From NCBI GenBank assembly GCA_016788865.1, contig JAEUSB010000061.1, positions 1-56,859 on the forward strand: a stretch of 56,859 nt of DNA, given 5' to 3'. Source of the stretch: Leptospirales bacterium. GTDB lineage: Bacteria > Spirochaetota > Leptospiria > Leptospirales > Leptonemataceae. The notes beneath the pieces were generated by a model. The model was given only the letters and a program-made list of their open reading frames with translations. It did no database searches and was not told the origin of the DNA. The number at the start of each line of letters is the position of its first letter. The first letter of the stretch is position 1. Shown here piece by piece: positions 27,261 to 36,603 of this stretch. The position numbers were made by a program, and so were the translations under genes.

Positions 27261-30200
27261 TCAGCCACCAATCGCAAGACGCATAACTTCAAACTTTGCA
27301 TTTGGCAGGAGCCCCTCTTCATCTGCAGACAATTCCGGCTTGATACGATTCACAAAATACATATCAATCTCTCCCTTACCCTTGGCTTTTACTTTTCCTC
27401 GGTATTCGCAATCAAAGAAGTCTTTTACAAGCGCGTAGGTGTCCCCAGAAATATTTACCATACCCGGTGCGCTTGACGATTCCATGCGGCTCGCAGTGTT
27501 GACAGTGTCTCCCCAGATATCATAAGCAAACTTGTTAGTACCAATGACACCCGCGGTCACTGGCCCGGAGTGAATGCCAATCCGAATTTGCCAGAACGAC
27601 AGGCCCATGGATTTCTTGATGTTCTCTGCCGTGATCATGAATGAACGGAACTCCAGCGCTGTCAGGCATGCATCGATGGCATGGGTATCGCTGATCAGCG
27701 GCAAACCGGCTGCGCACATATACGAATCACCTATTGTCTTCAGTTTCTCCATTTTGTTTCGACGCACGACTTCGTCGAATTGACTGAAGCAACCATCGAG
27801 CTCTGCAACCAATTCGTCCGGTAGCATTCCCTCTGAGGCCTGTGTAAATCCAACAAAATCGGTAAAGAGCACAGAGACGGAATCGTAAAACAGAGGTTCT
27901 ACGCGACCATTGTGTTTGAGCTCCTCGGCAATCGATGCTGGAAAAATGTTGGCCAGGATTCTGTCTGACTCTACGCGCGCTGCTTCAGCCTGGGCGCGGG
28001 CAAGATTTGTTTCCGCAAGAAGTTGGGCATTCTGAACGGCCCCGGCAATTTGATCGCACGTCCGCGCGATGGCCGCAATCTCCTTGCGCGAGAGCCTGCG
28101 ATCCGCATCGGCGAGCACAATCCCCACGGTCTTATCCTGAACAACGAGTGGAATGTGCACGAACGCTTTTAAGTTTGTCTTCTCGATGATCTGGCTGTCC
28201 ACCAGGCTATGACGCTCATTCCCGAATCGATCGACATACAACGGTTTCTTGCGAGCGTACGTGCGATACAGGCTACCGGTTTCGGGCACAAGGGGAGCTG
28301 AGAAACCGTTCCAGAATTCCCGGCTGGTATCGTGGAGGACGGCAACAGATCTAATCTCCCTGGCCTGATCGTCGCACAAGAGGAGTACAAAACGGTTCAG
28401 CCCGAAGCGATCCCTGATGTATCCAAACACACCCTGGGAAATAGCGCTGAGGTCAGCGTTCTCGTTGATGTGCCTGGTAACTTCGGCCATTCGTTCCACG
28501 TCACGCCTGGCCTCCTCTGTCTGACGCAGTAATTCTGAAGCGCGAACGGTCCCTGAAATCTGCGCCGCCAGGCGCTCACAGAATTGCAGATCCTTCCTGC
28601 CTAACCGCTCGCGCGCCGGGCCGCTGAACGATAAGATAGCTACAACGGAGTTTTCTATTTTGAGAGGAACCTGAACAAACCAGTCGAAATCGCCTGCTTT
28701 TACAATCTCCTTATCAATAGGAGCGAGCTCAAGCGGACGACGACTAATTCCTGTAATATAGAGAGTTCTTGAACGTCGCCAGGTTTGAAACAATGTACCG
28801 CTTGACTCTACGAGCGGCACAGAGCGAATTAAAGGCGAGAGCGTTTCCGGATCGATCAGACTCCCTTCCCGAAGGATGGCTCGGAGCTCAAGTCTGGTTT
28901 CGTCAGCATCGAGGGTATAGAGCACCGTCCGGTCAGAACCGTACATATCCTTTAGCACGCTGGCTACGTGCGTACAGAGTTCGCCAAGGTTTGTGGCTTG
29001 ATTGGCTTTTCGTGAAATTTCTGCCAGGACCTCAATTTCAACGCGCGCACGTTCCGATTCCTGGCGAAGCTTCTCTGACGCCCGCCGCGCATCGATAACT
29101 TCTGCGAGAAGTTTAGTAGTCCGGATCCCTCCGGCGATTTGATCCGCAAACGCCTGCATGTTGCTAACTTCAGTGCGCGTGATGGATTGAGCCTCAGCTG
29201 AACGACCGGCGAGTATGATTCCAACCGTTCTTCCCTGCACCACGAGGGGTAAGTGAAGAATGTTCTTCGTCAGGCCCAGGTTACTAACAATGAGCGTGTC
29301 CACCTGGTTGCTGGAGGGTGGAATCCGTCTCAAATAGAGCGGTTTCCTTGTTTTGTATGTTCGATAGATTGCACCGGACCCTGGATTCAGTGGTAACTCA
29401 AGAGAAGCAACCCAGGCGGCTTCCTTTCCCTCGGCAAATCCTCGGTGTGCCACCACCTCAATCTTTTCCTCTCTTTCATTAACCAGCAGGAGCCCAATCT
29501 TTTCTACATCATAGGTCTCCGTCATAAACTCAATGGCCAGATTCGCAATGATCATCAAATCCGGATTTTCGTTCAGCTGGCGAGAAATAGCCGCCAGCTG
29601 GTCGCTTTGCTGACGCGATCTGTCTGCTGCGACCCGCTCTCTTTCTGCACGCTCGCGTTCAGTCTGTACTTCTTTTAGAAGATTCGAGGCTGCAATTGCC
29701 CCCGCGATTTGCTCTCCAAAAAAAGCCACAGAGCGAACTTGATCCTGGGTCAAATGCATGGGCTCATTGAAGTTGGTGAGATTCACAACACCAACGAGCT
29801 TCCCGTGTAATTTCAAAGGAATAAACATGAGCGATTGCAATTTCAAGTTCTCCGTCAGGGTTTTCTCCAGTGGACTCAGGGGTATCGCGGATAGATCCGG
29901 AACATAGAACGCTCGCCCGCGACGTATGCCCATGACCAGCCCACTCCGATCGCTCAACGGAAGCCGAAAGTTCATGAAGAAAGCTTGCTTGTCTTCGAGG
30001 CCAAGAGGATAGCGCGCACGATATCCGTATAGTTCGTCCCGTTCTTTGTCCACCAGGTAGACACCGCAGTAGTTAACGTTGTACTGCTTCATGATGTAAT
30101 CGAACACGTTGTCGAGCACCGCATCCAGGTCGGTGTGCGAATTGATTTGCCGCGTGATCTCGCTCAGTTGTTGGAGTTCGGCTGCGGCAAGTTCTGCAGC

Positions 30201-33200
30201 AGCCCGCGCCTGGCTTGCCTGGCGTAGTAGTTCCAGTCCACGCACGGCCCCGGCAAGTTGAGCCGCCAGGCGTTCGCAGAATAGTAGATCTGCTCGAGAA
30301 AGTTTCCTGGGTTCTGGCCCGGCAAAAAGAAGTATGCCAATCACTTCGTCCTTGATCAGCAACGGAATCTGGGCAAACCATTCAAACTTCAGTCCCCGCT
30401 GCACAGCCCCGTCAACCGGTGAACCCTGCAGCCATTCCTTATTGATTCGAGGCAAATGGAAGGGACGTTTCCTGAGGTACGTTCTCAAAATCGTTCCGCT
30501 TTCCGGTGCGATAGGTATCTCGCGGGGAACATCCGGATAGCTGTCAAACGATGCTGCAGCCGCATCATAAAACATTGTTGGCAGGGCGAATCGGTTGCCT
30601 GGCAGATCGACAAGAAAGAAGCCGACGCGATCTACACCAAACTTCTCTCGTGTGGCTTCCGCGACGGCGGGAAGGATTTCTTCGATACTCTGACCGGAGT
30701 TTGCTTTGCGCGCCAGTTCTGCGAGCACTTCGGTTTCCGCGCGTGCGCGTTCAGACTCGGCGCGAGCCTCTTCCTTTTCCGTCAAGAGTCGCGCCGTATG
30801 AATTGCCGATGCAATCTGGTCGCAGAAACCTTGAATGCGTCGAATTTTCTCCTTCGAGAGCTTGAGCTGTTGGCTATACGACGTGCACCAGAAAATGCCA
30901 ACGCACTGATCCTTTACAACCAGCGGCACATGCAACAGCGATCTCAAATTGAGCATTGAGACTATCTCTCGATCGATCGGGTAATCCATTGCCACGTCTG
31001 TTCTGGCGAGGAAAAAAGGCCGCTGCCGCCTAAAGCTTCGGTAAAGGGTTCCGCCTGAATCGTTGAGCGGAATATCGAGCTCCGCCAGCCATTCACTTTG
31101 TTCCGCTGAAAGCGCCGGTGCCCAAATTCGCAATTGCTTGAGATGTGTTCCATCAGCAGAGGGAACAGCAAAGGCCATCGCTTCCAGACCAAACTGCTTA
31201 TTCAAGTACGCGAAAGCCTGATCGATCAGCCCATCCAGATCACCGGTGGATTCCTGGATTTGCCGTGCAATATCATTGAGCGCTGTCACTTCAGCGGCAG
31301 CGTCCTGTGCGTCCTGTCGGGCAGACTCAGCCTGCACACGGGCCAGCTCCATTTCGCCAAGCATACGTGCAGTCCCAATGGCGCCCGCTATTTGATCGCA
31401 AAACCTTCCAATGGATTCAATCACGGATCGAGTCCGTCGCTCGCTGCCAAATGATAGCCAGATGATTCCGATTGTCTTGTCCTGAATGACAAGTGGGAAC
31501 TGGGCAAGCGATTCAAGTCTGAGTCGGCGGGTGATTTCCTCATCGAGTTCAGTGGGAAAGCCTTGAAGTTTATGCGCATAGAATGGTTTTTGCTTGCGGT
31601 ACGTCCTGTATAAAGTCCCACCTCGCTCATCAAGAGGGACGCGCAGGTTCATTGCAAATTCAAGGTCTGCGGGACCCCGATTTGTTGTGCATTTTACAGT
31701 ATGCAGCTCCATCTTGCTTTCATCGACAAGTTGCAGTAGAATGTCCTGGGCATTGAACGCGGTCTTGATATAAGTAAAGACTTCATCCAGGATTTCAGCG
31801 AGATTGGTTGTTGCGTTGATCTTTCGCGCAAACTGTGATAATTTTTGAGTTTCTTCCCTGGCCTTCTCTGCTTCTTCACGCGCAAGTTGTGCTGCGTCGC
31901 GCTCGATCGTTAGATTCGCAAGCAGGCTAGAAGAGTAGATTGCACCGGCCGCGTGATTGCAGAACTCTTCAACAGCATTGATCTCCTGCTTGTTTAAACC
32001 ATGTGGTCGACTATAAGACGTAAAGAGTACAATCCCAATGCTCTCCCCACGAATCACCAGCGGAACCAGGAGGAACCATTCCAGTTCGAGATCCTCAATA
32101 AATGACCTGTCCCCTTCAACGCCCGGGTACTGTTTGCGGAAAATATCGCGTGGGCCAGTAACACGAACCGAAAGCGGTTTCTTACGTTCAAAAGTGGCAC
32201 GGACAATCCCACCTTCTGCACCAACAGCAACACGCAGACGCCTTGCTGTCTCAGCCATTCGAGGGTCAACGCCGGGTAGCGTCGAAGCCTGGGCAACGAC
32301 CAGCTCTCCAGTTCCCGGCTCCGGAAGCAGCAGGATCATGGAATCGATCAGAAATTCAAACTGCAGATGATCGACAATCTGGTCCATCAGCGAACTAAAG
32401 TCAGTACTGGCGTTAAGCGCTCTTGTTACGTCGCTGATACGTTCCGCGTCTTTCCGTCGCTTGTCGGCTTCTTCACGAGCCCTCATCATGTTTACAAACA
32501 GGCGATTTGTCAGGGTCGCAAGCGCGCCGAGTGCAGCTCCAAGCAAGCCGCCGAGGAATACAATGGTCCAGACGGAGCCTGGAGTTGGTCCCTGGGCCAG
32601 GATATTCGCATCCGGCAGATAACCCAGGGTCGTTACAACTTCGGAGCCGATCGCCAGGACCGTGGCCACGATTGCCACCCATCGCCCTCGCCAGGGATCA
32701 GCGCCTAGAGCACCGAGGACCGTCGGAACAGCCAGGCCCACGAGCAGGGGCGAGTTTAGTCCCCCGCTAAAATGAACCATGATTGCAATTTGTGCGACAT
32801 CGAGAAACGACCGCACGTAGGCGGCCGTGGCACTCGCGGCCAACCTTGCACGCCATGAATTAGGAGCTCCCGGAAGCCAGGAGTTCAGCGCAAACGTAAG
32901 CGAAACCAGAAAGTAGACGAGCTGCGCGGCAGCAAATGAGGTAGCCCCCAGAATCAAAAGAAATGGAAAGAAAAGTGCAGCGAAGATCAGGCGCAGCAGT
33001 GTCGTCTTCTTCGAACGAGCCAACGACTCGATCCTGTCTGCCCATGCCGCTTCCTCCGGGGCTGCCGGAATTATAATCCTGCGGCTACCATTCGGGATGG
33101 GCGAAATGGTCCCTTGCAGAGTGCGCACAATTTCACTCAACAGGTTCTCGCGCAGTGAACCGGCCGAGTCAAACTGCTCGGTCATAATTAAAGACAGCCC

Positions 33201-34733
33201 GGTTTCCCTGTGATAAGCTATGGAGCGTCGACCAGGACTTACGATCTCAAAAAGCGTTTTCAACAAAGTTTCCGTGCCGGCAATGCGTGCAACCTCCGGC
33301 CACCGAAATCCGGGGAAGATCCGGGTCAGTTCGTCACCCTCCATCACCCGAATTGCGGCACCCTCAACTCCGGATTGAATCCTGGAGAGCAGAAGAACGC
33401 CGTCTAACGCTTCATTCAAAGTTACACCATGGTCATGCAACTCCTGGTAATCCGAGGCAAGTTTTGTCTCTCGCGATTTCAAACGACTCACAGCCGAAAG
33501 GATCAGTGCTACCGGTTCAAGGAGGATCTGCGTGACGTTAGCCACCATACGCTCTTTGAGTTGATCCATTTCGGTAAGGCGCCGCAAAGTTTGTCTCGAT
33601 TGTTCCTGCAACTCGACAAAGGACTGGATCAACGACGTAGCCATCGCAGTAACCAGGACAAGGAAGCCGTACTGCGCCATACGCACAGTCAAAATGATGC
33701 GCCTGTCATCCAGCATGTCATTGATCACAGTTGCAATGAAGACAAGGGTTCCCAGCAACAGTACACGAGCCTCGCGACTTCCGCGAAACGCATTGCGCAA
33801 AAGAAAGTAGAGGACATACAGAATTCCTGGGATTGTTGCAACGTGAAACCAGGCGGCGACCGCACTCCATTTTACCACATCATCCGTGGAAAGTGGCACG
33901 TAGAGGATGCCCATGAAGAAAAGCGAATAGAGAATCGCAGGCAAGGGAATAGATTGCTGAAAGCGTGTTGTCCAGAATGCCAGAAACGGAATTGGTAGCA
34001 GAAACAGAACGCAATACTCTGCACGCTTCATGGCAAGAAAGTCAAACACGTCCACCAGAAGAGTACTGCGGGCCAGCATGTAGAAGCTGAGCATGATGCA
34101 AAATATGGAGAAAAAGAGGTGCGCACGGATCCCCGGCAGTCGCAGGAAAAACGTTAAGAAGTACAGGCCCGCAGCCAGGTAGATTGCTGCAAGTGCAACC
34201 TCTTTTACTTCTTCTCTCGCCCGTTCGCGCTCCAATTGGTGCAGGTTGCTGATTTCAAAACTTCCCTGGGTAAGCCCGGAAAACTTTGGAAAAACCCCGC
34301 GCACTCGCACAGCCAGGACGTTGCGCCCTGTGTACAGGTATTCCGAAGGCATATAATAGATGCGACGAATTCCGTACGCATAACTGCGCGCGTCTTCTAC
34401 GACACCAGATTTGCCGATCAAATGCCCGTTGAGAAACATTTCATCAGCATCGTGCGCAATGAATGCAATCGCTCGATTTGTGAGGGGAAAATCAGGCGGG
34501 AGTATGAATTCTTTTCTATACCAGGCCACACCTGCGTAATCCTTGACCAGGGTCCAGCTCCCGGGAACTGCAATCTGCTGCCAGCCTTCGTCGACAAAAT
34601 CCCGCGCCTTGAATTCTGGGCGATCAGCGAACTCAATCTTCCAGGTTCCGCGCAAATCAATTCTGGAATGCTGCGTTTCGTCTGCACAGGCAGAAACGAG
34701 GAGCAAGGATGCGATGAAGAGAAACTTACCCAT
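27261..34733 (-). CDS. Giant DISM / pseudo-kinase / eight-GAF class III adenylate cyclase
   Basis: A protein of about 2490 residues. Order: lipoprotein signal (LLLVSAC); sugar-binding jelly-roll domain (about 25-180); 7TM DISM region; a HisKA-like helix pair with Gln (codon 33528-33530, residue about 402) where the phospho-acceptor His should be; a worn ATPase-like part; a second set of about six helices (about 575-740); eight GAF domains starting near 765, 964, 1151, 1338, 1520, 1713, 1902 and 2082, joined by charged helices; and a class III cyclase (about 2285-2460) with LFTDFVGFT, KLKTIGDSYM and FAYDIWGDTVNTASRMES. Lys and Asp at the purine-specifying positions favour ATP. The ATG at 34733 overlaps the kinase end by 8 nt. 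Confidence 0.92.
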   Translation of the reverse strand: MGKFLFIASLLLVSACADETQHSRIDLRGTWKIEFADRPEFKARDFVDEGWQQIAVPGSWTLVKDYAGVAWYRKEFILPPDFPLTNRAIAFIAHDADEMFLNGHLIGKSGVVEDARSYAYGIRRIYYMPSEYLYTGRNVLAVRVRGVFPKFSGLTQGSFEISNLHQLERERAREEVKEVALAAIYLAAGLYFLTFFLRLPGIRAHLFFSIFCIMLSFYMLARSTLLVDVFDFLAMKRAEYCVLFLLPIPFLAFWTTRFQQSIPLPAILYSLFFMGILYVPLSTDDVVKWSAVAAWFHVATIPGILYVLYFLLRNAFRGSREARVLLLGTLVFIATVINDMLDDRRIILTVRMAQYGFLVLVTAMATSLIQSFVELQEQSRQTLRRLTEMDQLKERMVANVTQILLEPVALILSAVSRLKSRETKLASDYQELHDHGVTLNEALDGVLLLSRIQSGVEGAAIRVMEGDELTRIFPGFRWPEVARIAGTETLLKTLFEIVSPGRRSIAYHRETGLSLIMTEQFDSAGSLRENLLSEIVRTLQGTISPIPNGSRRIIIPAAPEEAAWADRIESLARSKKTTLLRLIFAALFFPFLLILGATSFAAAQLVYFLVSLTFALNSWLPGAPNSWRARLAASATAAYVRSFLDVAQIAIMVHFSGGLNSPLLVGLAVPTVLGALGADPWRGRWVAIVATVLAIGSEVVTTLGYLPDANILAQGPTPGSVWTIVFLGGLLGAALGALATLTNRLFVNMMRAREEADKRRKDAERISDVTRALNASTDFSSLMDQIVDHLQFEFLIDSMILLLPEPGTGELVVAQASTLPGVDPRMAETARRLRVAVGAEGGIVRATFERKKPLSVRVTGPRDIFRKQYPGVEGDRSFIEDLELEWFLLVPLVIRGESIGIVLFTSYSRPHGLNKQEINAVEEFCNHAAGAIYSSSLLANLTIERDAAQLAREEAEKAREETQKLSQFARKINATTNLAEILDEVFTYIKTAFNAQDILLQLVDESKMELHTVKCTTNRGPADLEFAMNLRVPLDERGGTLYRTYRKQKPFYAHKLQGFPTELDEEITRRLRLESLAQFPLVIQDKTIGIIWLSFGSERRTRSVIESIGRFCDQIAGAIGTARMLGEMELARVQAESARQDAQDAAAEVTALNDIARQIQESTGDLDGLIDQAFAYLNKQFGLEAMAFAVPSADGTHLKQLRIWAPALSAEQSEWLAELDIPLNDSGGTLYRSFRRQRPFFLARTDVAMDYPIDREIVSMLNLRSLLHVPLVVKDQCVGIFWCTSYSQQLKLSKEKIRRIQGFCDQIASAIHTARLLTEKEEARAESERARAETEVLAELARKANSGQSIEEILPAVAEATREKFGVDRVGFFLVDLPGNRFALPTMFYDAAAASFDSYPDVPREIPIAPESGTILRTYLRKRPFHLPRINKEWLQGSPVDGAVQRGLKFEWFAQIPLLIKDEVIGILLFAGPEPRKLSRADLLFCERLAAQLAGAVRGLELLRQASQARAAAELAAAELQQLSEITRQINSHTDLDAVLDNVFDYIMKQYNVNYCGVYLVDKERDELYGYRARYPLGLEDKQAFFMNFRLPLSDRSGLVMGIRRGRAFYVPDLSAIPLSPLEKTLTENLKLQSLMFIPLKLHGKLVGVVNLTNFNEPMHLTQDQVRSVAFFGEQIAGAIAASNLLKEVQTERERAERERVAADRSRQQSDQLAAISRQLNENPDLMIIANLAIEFMTETYDVEKIGLLLVNEREEKIEVVAHRGFAEGKEAAWVASLELPLNPGSGAIYRTYKTRKPLYLRRIPPSSNQVDTLIVSNLGLTKNILHLPLVVQGRTVGIILAGRSAEAQSITRTEVSNMQAFADQIAGGIRTTKLLAEVIDARRASEKLRQESERARVEIEVLAEISRKANQATNLGELCTHVASVLKDMYGSDRTVLYTLDADETRLELRAILREGSLIDPETLSPLIRSVPLVESSGTLFQTWRRSRTLYITGISRRPLELAPIDKEIVKAGDFDWFVQVPLKIENSVVAILSFSGPARERLGRKDLQFCERLAAQISGTVRASELLRQTEEARRDVERMAEVTRHINENADLSAISQGVFGYIRDRFGLNRFVLLLCDDQAREIRSVAVLHDTSREFWNGFSAPLVPETGSLYRTYARKKPLYVDRFGNERHSLVDSQIIEKTNLKAFVHIPLVVQDKTVGIVLADADRRLSRKEIAAIARTCDQIAGAVQNAQLLAETNLARAQAEAARVESDRILANIFPASIAEELKHNGRVEPLFYDSVSVLFTDFVGFTQASEGMLPDELVAELDGCFSQFDEVVRRNKMEKLKTIGDSYMCAAGLPLISDTHAIDACLTALEFRSFMITAENIKKSMGLSFWQIRIGIHSGPVTAGVIGTNKFAYDIWGDTVNTASRMESSSAPGMVNISGDTYALVKDFFDCEYRGKVKAKGKGEIDMYFVNRIKPELSADEEGLLPNAKFEVMRLAIGG

Positions 34734-36603
34734 GCGCCGCAGCCCGAACCAGCGAAATCGAGAATATACTGCCATTGGATCCCGTGTCTTTCAATGAGAG
34801 AGACCCGAGCATCTTGCTGGTCGCCAGCGAGGCGAGCGCAAGGCCGGTCCCGGTACCAGGAACCGAGTATGTGCTGCTGGTATCACCGCGGACAAATTTC
34901 TGAAAGAGACGCCCTCGAACATCGGTAGGAATCCCCGCACCTTCATCGGCGACAAGGATTTCGACCGTATCAGCTCCGTCGCGCGTCTCTAACGTTAGCC
35001 GACCACCATCTCGGTTGTACAAAATAGCATTCTCAAGAACATGTTCGAGAACGCGCTCGAGTAGTGCCGGATCAGATTTGACACGTAAGTCTTCGGGAAT
35101 TCTTGAATCAATCAGTATCTTGCGTCGGCTTGATATTTCGGAAAGGCCGCGAAGGGCATCCTCCACCTTAGGAGCAAGTTTGCAATCTTCGATTTGCGGG
35201 ATGTACTGATTCGTCTCTAGAAGATTAAGCAGAACCGTGTCTGAGATGATATGCTGCAACCGAGCTGAGCATTTCTCGATCTCGTTTGCCGCATCCCGAA
35301 TGTCTTCCTCCATTTCCAGGGTTCCATCAGCCAGCGACTCGGCATAGAGCATTATCTCAGCAAGTGGTGTGCGAAGTTCATGCGAGACGTTCGAAAGAAA
35401 CTCTGCCTTCCTTCGATCCAGATCACGCAAGACGGTACTTTGCTTCTCCTGTTGCCTGAAAAGTCGCACGTAACGGTTGGCCAGAATCAGCGCGATGCAA
35501 AGTAGAAAGAATGTAAAACCGTAAGAAACAATGAATGATCCCCGGTGAATCCCCATCGCCAGAAGCAAATCGTTCACAACAGTGCCCGCAAATACGACCA
35601 TTGCGACGGCTATGTACCGTGCTTCTGCATTTCCCTGAAGGGCTTGCCGGACTATAAGGGCAATTGCCCAACCAAGTGCGAAAATGGCGGAGTATCTGAA
35701 CACGACAATGATCTGCCGCCAGTTGTCAGGCTCCGGAACGAAAACGATATAAAGGACGGAGCCAAGGAGCAGAGCATCATAGATGAATAAAGGTCGTGGG
35801 AATGGCTTTCCAAGAAACGCATACAGGAATCGAAAGAAGAAGATTGGAGTGACAAGAAACAAGGAGTATTCCATGCGCATGAGAAATAGTGATGAGTCAG
35901 TGAGAAACCCTGGCACCGTCCGACTAATGAGATAGCTGGCAAAGATAGTGTTAAAGAGTGCAAAAAATAGATTCTCACGCGCTGCCCGAAAATTCCACCA
36001 GAGATAATAGAAGTAAGCGGCCACAAATAGAAAAACCGCCGATAGTACGAACTCCGGATACTGACTTCGCGACTGGGCTCGTAGGAGTTGCGACGCGGCC
36101 TGGGCACCTACAATCTGCGGGGCACGTTCAATGCCTCCTTGATTACCAACGATTCGAACCCGCAGAGCCAGAACATTGGAGCCCGCCACCACCATTCTGG
36201 CGGGAATGGGATAAACGCGCACGCGCTGGCTTAAAAGGACACTGGGCCCTTCCATTATTCCTGACCCCCCGATTCGGCGGCCATTGACGAAGGCTTCATC
36301 TGCGCTTCGCACTCCACGGAGTACGACAGCCTGCGGTTCTGTGTTCGTGACCGAAAAATCGCAGACATACCAGTAAATCCCATCTTTGTCGCGCAAATCC
36401 GGGAAACGAACCGGCAGCCAGTGTGGCCCCGGGGCTCCGTTGCGAAATCCAACCTGATCTGTGAGTGACAGCCTGCAGCTTGTGAGCTCTGTACTTTTGT
36501 TAGGGGGCGCTGAAGTCTCAGGAACCGCCGCAATACTCGACACCAGCAGATACAGGATCGCAAGCGCCGCCCACTTGAGGGCGGTCCTGACACTGAACTT
36601 CAG
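34726..36603 (-). CDS. DISM-type membrane sensor histidine kinase, probable CTG start
   Basis: A 625-residue kinase. A jelly-roll periplasmic sensor (about 30-180) is followed by 7TM DISM helices (about 190-385). HisKA carries FLSNVSHELRTPL with His near residue 408 (codon 35380-35382), and HATPase_c has the N box (NAILYNRDGG), DEGAGIP and GTGTGLALA. The first standard in-frame start (GTG 36543) falls inside the signal peptide. Only a CTG at 36603 gives the full signal (KFSVRTALKWAALAILYLLV). That CTG overlaps the upstream TGA as CTGA, with GAGG 7 nt before it. It is the active relative of the pseudo-kinase part of the next gene. Confidence 0.88.
   Translation of the reverse strand: MKFSVRTALKWAALAILYLLVSSIAAVPETSAPPNKSTELTSCRLSLTDQVGFRNGAPGPHWLPVRFPDLRDKDGIYWYVCDFSVTNTEPQAVVLRGVRSADEAFVNGRRIGGSGIMEGPSVLLSQRVRVYPIPARMVVAGSNVLALRVRIVGNQGGIERAPQIVGAQAASQLLRAQSRSQYPEFVLSAVFLFVAAYFYYLWWNFRAARENLFFALFNTIFASYLISRTVPGFLTDSSLFLMRMEYSLFLVTPIFFFRFLYAFLGKPFPRPLFIYDALLLGSVLYIVFVPEPDNWRQIIVVFRYSAIFALGWAIALIVRQALQGNAEARYIAVAMVVFAGTVVNDLLLAMGIHRGSFIVSYGFTFFLLCIALILANRYVRLFRQQEKQSTVLRDLDRRKAEFLSNVSHELRTPLAEIMLYAESLADGTLEMEEDIRDAANEIEKCSARLQHIISDTVLLNLLETNQYIPQIEDCKLAPKVEDALRGLSEISSRRKILIDSRIPEDLRVKSDPALLERVLEHVLENAILYNRDGGRLTLETRDGADTVEILVADEGAGIPTDVRGRLFQKFVRGDTSSTYSVPGTGTGLALASLATSKMLGSLSLKDTGSNGSIFSISLVRAAAHG

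Noticed and set aside
27600..34000. Tandem similar blocks in the giant cyclase as a DNA repeat array
   Set aside because: The similarity is between protein domains (GAF); the DNA of the blocks has diverged and no direct repeat was seen.
36140..36170. A GATTCGAACC stretch that resembles a tRNA T-arm
   Set aside because: It lies within the DISM kinase coding sequence and no acceptor stem or anticodon arm fits around it.
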